Assembly: GCA_946187975.1 (NCBI GenBank)
Contig: CAMHTE010000006.1
Location: forward strand, 1-42,430
Source of the DNA: an uncultured Bacteroidales bacterium
Lineage (GTDB): Bacteria > Bacteroidota > Bacteroidia > Bacteroidales > UBA932
Reading direction: 5' to 3'
DNA: 42,430 nucleotides
Positions within the stretch are counted from its first letter, which is position 1, and every line of letters starts with the position of its first letter. The notes under the pieces were generated by a model that searched no databases, was not told the origin of the DNA, and was given only the letters and a program-made list of their open reading frames with translations. The position numbers were made by a program, and so were the translations under genes. This document shows, piece by piece, positions 35,760-42,430 of this stretch.

Positions 35760-37571
35760 CTACGGCACAAGTGCCCTTGAGAGGCCGGAGCCAGAGCCGG
35801 GTTCGCCGCTGTCAGTAAGGCTGCCATCGATGGTTATGTCGCCGCACACGGATGCGTTGTTGGCATTCCACCCGCGGCCGATGCACTCAACATACTTGTT
35901 CACGTATCCTCTGGTCGCCGTCACAGAAGTGATGCCGGCACCTATAGTTATGGTTCCGCAGGTGCAGTTATAAGATATGGCATAACCTCTCGATGCTCCG
36001 ATACCGGGGGCCTGGGAGCCTCCTGTGGCGTTTATCGTTCCTCCATTGATAACGATATTTCCGCATTGCGTATAAGAATAATTAGCGGAGGATGCACCTG
36101 TTCCGATGCCGGCTCCTTCCTTACCACCTGTGGCCGTTATATTTCCTCCGTTTATCGTAATCACGCCGCAGGAACTCCTGGCCTGCTTGGTGCTGGAGCT
36201 TCCATATCCGCATCCGGTTCCTATTCCGGCACCTCCGACATTGTTGTAGGCGATACCGGGGCTGCTTGTGGCGATAATGGTGCCGCTGTTGATTGTAATG
36301 GCGCCGATAGAGTTCGCTATAGTACTGGAGAGACTGCTATTATACATTACTCCCGATCCGATACCGGCTCCATACTGTTTTGAGGTGGCAGTAATAGTAC
36401 CTGTGCCGTTGAATACCAGGTTGGCATGGACATGACCACTTCCGCTCAAGGCGTTGGCTCCGATTCCGGCAGCGCCGTATCCGCCGTATGCCTCGAGATT
36501 GCCTGGACCCGAGAACGTCACTGTCTTAGAGGAGGGATCTCCAGGGGCGTCTATGCCGGCAGAACCAAGCGAGCTCATATTGGAGCCGCCATTATATCCC
36601 TTCAGAACATTGTTCCCGTACAGGATTATATTCGCCGCTCCGTTGCAGGTCATTGCGGAATAGGAATTATTGTTGGTCCTTTGGACGTTCACATTGAAAA
36701 GAACCACGCTGTAACCGTCACCGACGATCAGCGGGATATTCATGACCAGGGAAGGCTGGCTCTGGTAAACGATACCGTTGTCGTAAACACTGTAAGTGGC
36801 GTCGGAACTCTCCGACAGGTCTTTTGCGTAAGAGAACGTACCGAGCGCTGTAAGAGTGGTTGAATAAAACTTTCCGTTTGCCAGATTCACCTTCTTTACG
36901 GCATAGTACCTTGTATCATCGTTCGCCGTTATGAGGAACAGGTACTCCTGCTTAGCACCGGTAGTATTGGCCATCGCAACATAAAACTCACTCTTGAAGT
37001 CCATGGAGAAGTTCAAATTGATTAAATTACCAGCAAGACCGTCGGCCGTCACGATTATCGCTTTTGCCTTTAATGGTGTGGTCCCGTCAGGTTTGAACAA
37101 CTGGAATTTGGTGATTGCCTGTTGGCTTTCAAAATTCGCATCAGATATTGTTAGGGAGCTACCGTTGACTTCGGTGATGGTTACAGTTGCCGTGGCATAG
37201 TCACAGGAAGAGGCAATGCCATCCAGGGTTCCGTACTGGGTAGTGTAGCTGTCCGACAGATAGCGGAGCTCCAACTCGTCGTTCTGGTTAAAATCTCCGG
37301 TAATGGTGCCGATGAACCTGGTGGAAGGACCGTCCGATTCCGCCGTGAGTGAGCCCACGGGAGTTGAACCCGACAGTACCGTAATCTCATCTCCGGCAGT
37401 CCAGGTAGCAGTGATGGAAGAACCGGCATCGGCAAGAGCCCTTGTGACCCTGCCTGCGTTAACAGTCACCGAATAGGTTTTAACGGTCTTTGCGACTTCG
37501 GGTTGCAACTCCTTTGAATTGCAGCCGGCGAGAGCGACGATTGCCGCAACACAATAAATAATCTTCTTCAT
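35760..37571 (-). CDS. Lipoprotein with fimbrillin-like N-terminal part and Gly-rich repeat (beta-helix/carbohydrate-binding-like) C-terminal part
   Basis: VAAIVALAGCNSKE lipobox; TRALADAGSSITATWTAGDEITVLSG; repeats CGVITINGGNITATGGKEGAGIGTG / CGNIVINGGTINATGGSQAPGIGAS / CGTITIGAG. Confidence 0.82.
   Translation of the reverse strand: MKKIIYCVAAIVALAGCNSKELQPEVAKTVKTYSVTVNAGRVTRALADAGSSITATWTAGDEITVLSGSTPVGSLTAESDGPSTRFIGTITGDFNQNDELELRYLSDSYTTQYGTLDGIASSCDYATATVTITEVNGSSLTISDANFESQQAITKFQLFKPDGTTPLKAKAIIVTADGLAGNLINLNFSMDFKSEFYVAMANTTGAKQEYLFLITANDDTRYYAVKKVNLANGKFYSTTLTALGTFSYAKDLSESSDATYSVYDNGIVYQSQPSLVMNIPLIVGDGYSVVLFNVNVQRTNNNSYSAMTCNGAANIILYGNNVLKGYNGGSNMSSLGSAGIDAPGDPSSKTVTFSGPGNLEAYGGYGAAGIGANALSGSGHVHANLVFNGTGTITATSKQYGAGIGSGVMYNSSLSSTIANSIGAITINSGTIIATSSPGIAYNNVGGAGIGTGCGYGSSSTKQARSSCGVITINGGNITATGGKEGAGIGTGASSANYSYTQCGNIVINGGTINATGGSQAPGIGASRGYAISYNCTCGTITIGAGITSVTATRGYVNKYVECIGRGWNANNASVCGDITIDGSLTDSGEPGSGSGLSRALVP
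35800..36510 (-). repeat. Internal Gly/Ile-rich protein repeats (consensus CGxIxINGGxIxATGGxxxxGIGxG)
   Basis: At least four degenerate copies visible in the translation of 35760-37571. Confidence 0.75.
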
Positions 37572-37574
37572 CGC

Positions 37575-37700
37575 TTAGTCCTCCCATCCGGTTGAATACT
37601 CATAATCACCACGGAGGCCTGTTAACGAGCTCTCCAGAATGCTTCGGTCGAGACTGATTTCAACGACCTTTGCTACAGGTTTTTGATACTCTTTTTCCAT
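37575..37700 (-). CDS. Small protein (41 aa) of YxxP type
   Basis: Manual translation: MEKEYQKPVAKVVEISLDRSILESSLTGLRGDYEYSTGWED*; 3 nt upstream of the fimbrillin/beta-helix lipoprotein gene and alignable without gaps to the 21531-21674 small ORF. Confidence 0.7.
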   Translation of the reverse strand: MEKEYQKPVAKVVEISLDRSILESSLTGLRGDYEYSTGWED

Positions 37701-37711
37701 ATTGTTATTGG

Positions 37712-37927
37712 CTAGATAATTCCGGAATCTGTGGCTCTACGGACGAGGGCGACGGCGTTATCTGCGTCGAACTTGAGCAGCAACTTCTTGCGGTACCACT
37801 TGATGGTCTCGGTGCTGAGCGAGAGTTTTGAGGCGATCCGTGAGGACGTATAGCCTTCGGCCAGAAGGCGGAGTATGTTTACCTCGCGGTCGTTAAGCTT
37901 GGGACTATTGCTGCCTGCCTCTTTCAT
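37712..37927 (-). CDS. Stand-alone LuxR/GerE-type HTH protein (71 aa)
   Basis: MKEAGSNSPKLNDREVNILRLLAEGYTSSRIASKLSLSTETIKWYRKKLLLKFDADNAVALVRRATDSGII; ATG 37927 preferred over the TTG start at 37972 in the track. Confidence 0.88.
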   Translation of the reverse strand: MKEAGSNSPKLNDREVNILRLLAEGYTSSRIASKLSLSTETIKWYRKKLLLKFDADNAVALVRRATDSGII

Positions 37928-37964
37928 GTGATTGCAAATTTCGCCTTTACGAGCCGTAAAAATG

Positions 37965-37980
37965 CCCCCCAAATGGGGGG
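37965..37980. promoter_or_regulatory. GC-only hairpin CCCCCC-AAAT-GGGGGG in divergent promoter region
   Basis: Perfect 6-bp G:C inverted repeat with 4-nt loop between the divergent starts at 37927 and 38033. Confidence 0.5.
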
Positions 37981-38032
37981 AAATGAGAGTCGATCAATCC
38001 AGCGAGTCTCTCTTTTTCGTAAATTAGCAGAG

Positions 38033-39274
38033 ATGAAAAGCCTGTCCTTTTTAAGCGCCGCACTGTTGCTTGCCATACTTCCGGCAAGCGGGAAATACAA
38101 CGACCACAGGGGCCACAACGTAGATTCCCTTGAGGCCGTGGTGGCGAAGTGGACGCCGGAAAAAATCGCGCAGGCCTCACAGGCGGAACTCGTGGAACTT
38201 AACAACAATTACCGCAACCTCATGCTTGGCTACAGCCAGATCAACCGGGTAAAGAGCGATTTCTATGCCCGTAAAGCGTTGGAAATAAGCAGCAGCCAAG
38301 ATTGGTACTATGCCAGCCAGGACGCTTACCGCTACATCGGCCTGCATTTCTATGCCAACGAACAGTACGACAGCGCCCATTTTTATTACAGCAAGGCGTT
38401 GGAGTGCGTTTCGAAGGTGGAGGCCGGAGCGACTTCCTTCACCAATCCGGACGGATACACTGAAAAAGATATAGACGACGCCAAATCGGCGCTTTACGGC
38501 ACCATCGGCAACCTGTATAACATGCAGGATTCGCTGGACCAGGCCATGGAGTACTACGCGAAGGCCGGCGAAATCTTCGACAAATACGGCTGGAACGAGA
38601 GCAACTCCATCCTTTGGTACAATATAGGCGAGACATGGGTTGATGCCGGCGAACCGCGAAAAGCCAAGGCAGCTTATGAAAAAGCGCTGGACTATGCGCT
38701 CGCATCCGGAGATTCGCTTAAGATTGCCGACGTATACAAGGGCTTCGGCAACCTCTACCAAAGCCAGGGGCGCACTGTGAAGGCGCTTCGTTACCTGCGG
38801 AAGGCCGATACCTATTATATTAATCACAAACGCGAGGAAATTGCGTCCCGCGAGGAAACCATGGACTACAGCGCCCAGGCTTTACGGCAGCAGCGTTCCC
38901 GGCTGATTATCGGCCTTGCAGTATTGCTGACGCTGCTTGTGGCCGGAGCGGTGGTGACGGTGGCGAAGCGGCGGAAAAGACTTGGTGATGACGGTGGCTC
39001 CGAAGGTTTTGGCCCTGAGAGTAGCGATACAGTCGGCGGTGAGCCCCGGGTGGCCGCTATGTCCCATGACGGGGCGCAAGCCCCGAAGTTGAACGACCGC
39101 GAGGTAGCTATCCTGAAGCTGCTGGCAAAAGGTCATACCAACGGAGAAATCGCCGAGCAGATCTTCCTGAGTCCGGAAACCGTCAAATGGTATAGGAAGA
39201 ACCTTCTTTTGAAGTTCGACGCCTCCAACTCCGCCGAACTCATCTTCCGCGCAAAAGAACTCGGCCTGCTGTAG
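38033..39274 (+). CDS. TPR-repeat sensor with transmembrane helix and C-terminal LuxR-type HTH
   Basis: Signal MKSLSFLSAALLLAILPASG; TPR-like helices (SALYGTIGNLYNMQDSLDQAMEYYAKAGEIFDK); TM RLIIGLAVLLTLLVAGAVVTVA; HTH PKLNDREVAILKLLAKGHTNGEIAEQIFLSPETVKWYRKNLLLKF. Confidence 0.9.
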   Translation: MKSLSFLSAALLLAILPASGKYNDHRGHNVDSLEAVVAKWTPEKIAQASQAELVELNNNYRNLMLGYSQINRVKSDFYARKALEISSSQDWYYASQDAYRYIGLHFYANEQYDSAHFYYSKALECVSKVEAGATSFTNPDGYTEKDIDDAKSALYGTIGNLYNMQDSLDQAMEYYAKAGEIFDKYGWNESNSILWYNIGETWVDAGEPRKAKAAYEKALDYALASGDSLKIADVYKGFGNLYQSQGRTVKALRYLRKADTYYINHKREEIASREETMDYSAQALRQQRSRLIIGLAVLLTLLVAGAVVTVAKRRKRLGDDGGSEGFGPESSDTVGGEPRVAAMSHDGAQAPKLNDREVAILKLLAKGHTNGEIAEQIFLSPETVKWYRKNLLLKFDASNSAELIFRAKELGLL

Positions 39275-39333
39275 CCGGGCTTCGCCTTCACTCTTTCACC
39301 ATATACTTTACAGAAGCCGACCCCTTTGCATTA

Positions 39334-39420
39334 TTCCGTTCACAAAAACGGGCTTTTTTGCAAACGGAACTGCGAAATAACGACTTCCGTCATCAAATGG
39401 CGGCGGTTTTGCTGACGGGA
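39334..39420. repeat. Second array: two hairpin modules related to those at 17804-18012
   Basis: 39334-39369 TTCCGTTCACAAAAA-CGGGCT-TTTTTGCAAACGGAA (13/15 arm matches); 39385-39420 TTCCGTCATCAAA..TTTTGCTGACGGGA (CCGTCA/TGACGG plus CAAA/TTTG). Confidence 0.75.
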
Positions 39421-39440
39421 CGGCAACGTACGGCCGCACA

Positions 39441-39472
39441 ACACAAAACACCCGGCGCGATTGCGTCGGGTG
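39441..39472 (-). terminator. Rho-independent-like terminator downstream of the tRNA
   Basis: Minus strand: CACCCGACGC-AATC-GCGCCGGGTG followed by TTTTGTGT. Confidence 0.7.
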
Positions 39473-39476
39473 CTTC

Positions 39477-39554
39477 TGGTGGTCCCGGCAGAGACTTGAA
39501 CCTGCGACCCACTGATTATGAGTCAGTTGCTCTAACCAACTGAGCTACGGGACC
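39477..39554 (-). tRNA. tRNA with CAU anticodon (elongator Met or Ile2/lysidine type), CCA encoded
   Basis: GGUCCCG-UA-GCUC-AGUUGGUUA-GAGC-A-ACUGA-CUCAUAA-UCAGU-GGGUC-GCAGG-UUCAAGUC-UCUGC-CGGGACC-A-CCA; complete cloverleaf by eye with one extra nt in the T-arm. Confidence 0.93.
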
Positions 39555-39592
39555 GGATGCCCGGACGGGCCGGGCGGGAAAATTGTCGTGCG

Positions 39593-39898
39593 TCAGACTT
39601 TGATCTCGACCTCGACACCTGCGGGAAGCTCGAGCTTCATGAGGGCGTCAACGGTCTTGCCGTTGGACTCCTCGATGTCGAGCAGCCTGCGGTACGAATC
39701 GAGCTCAAACTGCTCGCGGGCCTTCTTGTTGACGAAGGTCGAACGGTTCACCGTGAAGATCTTCTTGTTGGTGGGAAGCGGAATGGGGCCGTTAACCTTG
39801 GCTCCGGTAGCTTTCACCGTCTCGACGATCTTGGCGGCGGACTTGTCGACCAGCATATAGTCGAAGGACTTGAGTTTGATTCTGATTCTCTGGCTCAT
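39593..39898 (-). CDS. rpsJ: 30S ribosomal protein S10
   Basis: [53 protein letters not shown]. Confidence 0.98.
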   Translation of the reverse strand: MSQRIRIKLKSFDYMLVDKSAAKIVETVKATGAKVNGPIPLPTNKKIFTVNRSTFVNKKAREQFELDSYRRLLDIEESNGKTVDALMKLELPAGVEVEIKV

Positions 39899-39914
39899 AT
39901 TGCAAAATTAATAA

Positions 39915-42032
39915 TTATTCGTCATCAAACGACACTCTATATCCACTCTTTTCGATAATATCCTTTGCCATCGCAGTAGGGACCTCGTCGTAATGATCGA
40001 AGGTCATCGTGCTAGTGGCGCGGCCGGAGGACAGGGTCCTCAGCACCGTCACGTAGCCGAACTGCTCGGCGAGCGGAACAAACGCCTTGATAATCCTTGC
40101 ACCGTTGGCAGTGCTGTCCATGTTCACGATCTGCCCGCGGCGGCGGTTCAGGTCCCCAACGATGTCGCCCATGTAGTCCTCAGGGGTAACGACCTCGAGG
40201 CTCATGATGGGTTCGAGCAGGACCGGTTTGCACTTGGGGCAGGCGTGACGGAAAGCCATGCGCGCTGCAAGTTCGAATGAAAGTTGATCCGAATCTACGG
40301 GATGGTAGGATCCGTCAAGCAGAGTGACTTTGAGCGACTGGACCTCATAACCGGCGAGTACGCCGTTGGCCATTGCCGACTCAAAGCCTTTCTGCACGGA
40401 CGGAATGAATTCCTTGGGCACATTTCCACCCTTTACGGCGCTCTCGAACTGCAGGCCGGTGACGCCTTCGTCGGCAGGGCCGATTTCGACGATGATGTCC
40501 GCGAACTTGCCGCGGCCGCCGGTCTGCTTCTTGAACACCTCGCGGTGCTGGTAGCTCGCAGTGATGGCCTCCTTGTAGTTGACCATCGGAGCTCCCTGGT
40601 TGATCTCTACCCCGAACTCACGGCGGAGCCTGTCCACTATGATATCGAGATGGAGTTCTCCCATACCACTGATAATTGTCTGCCCTGTCTCGGCGTCGGA
40701 CTTGACCGTGAAGGTCGGGTCTTCTTCCGAAAGCTTGCCGAGGGCGATTCCCAGCTTGTCGAGGTCTCCCTGCGTCTTGGGCTCGATGGCGATACCGATA
40801 ACGGGATCGGGGAACTCCATCGATTCGAGCGCGTAGTTGTGGCTTTCGTCACAAATGGTATCGCCGGTGCGCAGGTCCTTGAAACCTACTGCCGCACAGA
40901 TGTCTCCCGCCTCCACGAAATCGATGGGATTCTGGTGGTTGGAATGCATCTGGTACAGGCGGGCGACACGCTCCTTGCGGCCCGTGCGCGAGTTGACTAC
41001 GTACGACCCGGCATCGAGATGCCCGGAGTACGCACGCAGGTATGCCAGGCGCCCCACATAGGGGTCGGTCGCTATCTTGAACACCAATGCGCAGAAAGGA
41101 CCGCTGGCCTCCGGATGGAGGTCGACGTCCTTGCCGTTGTGGGTGTTCGTTGCCCTGGTGGTGCCGATATCCATCGGCGAGGGCAGATAGCGTACAACTG
41201 CGTCCAGCAGGAACTGCACTCCCTTGTTCTTGTACGACGATCCGCAGGTTGCAGGAACGATCTTCATGTCGATCGTACCCTTGCGCAGCGCTGCGACTAT
41301 TTCGTCTTCGGTAAGGGAGGCGGGATCCTCGAAATAACGTTCCATGAGGGAGTCGTCGCAATCGACGGCGGCTTCGACGAGCTTGTCGCGCCAGAATTCG
41401 ACGGCCTCCTTCATGTCTTCGGGCACCTCGCGGATCTCGTAGTTCACGAGCTCCTCGCTGTCGTTGAACACATAGGCCTTACGACCCAGTATATCGACTA
41501 TGCCCTGGAAATTTTCCTCAGCTCCGATGGGGAGGGCGACAGGGATTGCGGTGGCACCGAGCTTCGCCTTGATGTCTTCGACACAGGCGAGGAAATCGGC
41601 TCCCACGCGATCCATTTTATTAACATAGGCAATCTTGGGCACGCCATACTTGTCGGCCTGGCGCCATACGGTCTCGCTCTGAGGCTGCACGCGCCCGACG
41701 GCGTCGAAGGTGGCAATGGTACCGTCAAGTACACGCAGCGAACGCTCCACCTCAACGGTGAAGTCGACGTGACCCGGAGTATCGATCAGGTTGATCTGAA
41801 ACACCTTTCCGCCATAGTGCCAGAATGCTGTGGTGGCAGCGGAGGTGATGGTAATTCCCCTCTCCTGCTCCTGCACCATCCAGTCCATGGTGGCGGCCCC
41901 GTCGTGAACCTCCCCTATCTTATGGGTTTTGCCCGTGTAATAGAGGATACGTTCGGACGTGGTGGTCTTGCCGGCATCGATGTGGGCCATGATGCCGATG
42001 TTACGGGTAAAATGTAAATCCCTGATGGCCAT
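39915..42032 (-). CDS. fusA: Elongation factor G
   Basis: [42 protein letters not shown]; full length 705 aa. Confidence 0.98.
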   Translation of the reverse strand: MAIRDLHFTRNIGIMAHIDAGKTTTSERILYYTGKTHKIGEVHDGAATMDWMVQEQERGITITSAATTAFWHYGGKVFQINLIDTPGHVDFTVEVERSLRVLDGTIATFDAVGRVQPQSETVWRQADKYGVPKIAYVNKMDRVGADFLACVEDIKAKLGATAIPVALPIGAEENFQGIVDILGRKAYVFNDSEELVNYEIREVPEDMKEAVEFWRDKLVEAAVDCDDSLMERYFEDPASLTEDEIVAALRKGTIDMKIVPATCGSSYKNKGVQFLLDAVVRYLPSPMDIGTTRATNTHNGKDVDLHPEASGPFCALVFKIATDPYVGRLAYLRAYSGHLDAGSYVVNSRTGRKERVARLYQMHSNHQNPIDFVEAGDICAAVGFKDLRTGDTICDESHNYALESMEFPDPVIGIAIEPKTQGDLDKLGIALGKLSEEDPTFTVKSDAETGQTIISGMGELHLDIIVDRLRREFGVEINQGAPMVNYKEAITASYQHREVFKKQTGGRGKFADIIVEIGPADEGVTGLQFESAVKGGNVPKEFIPSVQKGFESAMANGVLAGYEVQSLKVTLLDGSYHPVDSDQLSFELAARMAFRHACPKCKPVLLEPIMSLEVVTPEDYMGDIVGDLNRRRGQIVNMDSTANGARIIKAFVPLAEQFGYVTVLRTLSSGRATSTMTFDHYDEVPTAMAKDIIEKSGYRVSFDDE

Positions 42033-42038
42033 TCCTTA

Positions 42039-42430
42039 TTAGAAACGGAAGTGGGCGAAGGCCTTGTTGGCCTCGGCCATACGGTGCATATCCTCCTTGC
42101 GCTTGAATGCACCACCCTCGTTGTTGTAAGCGGCCACAATCTCTGCGGCGAGTTTTTCTGCCATCGAGTGGCCGGAACGCTTGCGGGCGAATTGTATCAT
42201 ATTCTTCATCGACAGCGAGACTTTCCGCTCCGGACGCAACTCGGTCGGCACCTGGAAGTTGGCTCCACCGATACGGCGCGACTTGACCTCAATCTGAGGG
42301 GTCACGTTCTCGAGAGCCTGCCTCCAAATATCGAGAGGAGCCTTGTCAGAATCTTTCACTTTCTCGCCTACCATGTCAATGGCATCGTAAAAAATAGAAT
42401 ACGCGATACTCTTCTTCCCCTGCAACATAA
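42039..42430 (-). CDS. rpsG: 30S ribosomal protein S7 (N-terminus beyond window edge)
   Basis: [19 protein letters not shown]...[24 protein letters not shown]...[25 protein letters not shown]. Confidence 0.97.
   Translation of the reverse strand, partial: MLQGKKSIAYSIFYDAIDMVGEKVKDSDKAPLDIWRQALENVTPQIEVKSRRIGGANFQVPTELRPERKVSLSMKNMIQFARKRSGHSMAEKLAAEIVAAYNNEGGAFKRKEDMHRMAEANKAFAHFRF

Noticed and set aside
39477-39554. Integrated mobile element at the tRNA
   Set aside because: No integrase, no att-like direct repeat; tRNA sits in normal context after rpsJ and has its own terminator.
40284-42017. 577-aa plus-strand ORF opposite fusA
   Set aside because: Shadow ORF caused by codon bias of the highly conserved fusA gene; no domain-like sequence or start context.
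42039-42430. Truncated rpsG pseudogene
   Set aside because: Truncation is only the window boundary; the visible part is fully conserved.

Overview
The window is a 42.4-kb, gene-dense chromosomal segment from a Bacteroidota bacterium. SusC/SusD, BACON/FISUMP, fimbrillin-like and T9SS-type families and TAnnTTTG promoter boxes support this; an Alistipes/Rikenellaceae-like origin is only a guess. Main blocks: (1) a partial FISUMP-type lipoprotein/anchored protein at the left edge; (2) an amino-acid ABC transporter (substrate-binding/permease fusion plus ATPase with an extra C-terminal domain), an HD hydrolase and a convergent cysteine desulfidase-family gene; (3) a compact arginine-deiminase-type cluster (short ADI/amidinotransferase, carbamate kinase, ornithine carbamoyltransferase); (4) housekeeping genes (metallophosphoesterase, DUF456, aminopeptidase P, FabG, ComF); (5) a Fic-fold protein with a degenerate catalytic motif and a winged-helix tail; (6) an S8 protease with a T9SS-like C-terminus next to a PorV/PorQ-like barrel; (7) a long minus-strand SusC/SusD operon without recognisable glycoside hydrolases, facing a LacI-type regulator fused in one ORF to a sensor/CBM-like domain and an FAD-dependent oxidoreductase; (8) a TPR-TM-LuxR regulator divergent from a stand-alone LuxR HTH, a small YxxP peptide gene and a fimbrillin/beta-helix lipoprotein; (9) tRNA(CAU) and the end of the str operon (rpsJ-fusA-rpsG). 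The points most worth a second look are the LacI-FAD fusion, two arrays of related hairpins with covarying stems in convergent intergenic regions, the apparently lobe-swapped (circularly permuted) binding protein, the degenerate Fic, and two homologous unannotated small ORFs. All family calls were made by eye from translated motifs; no database search was run.
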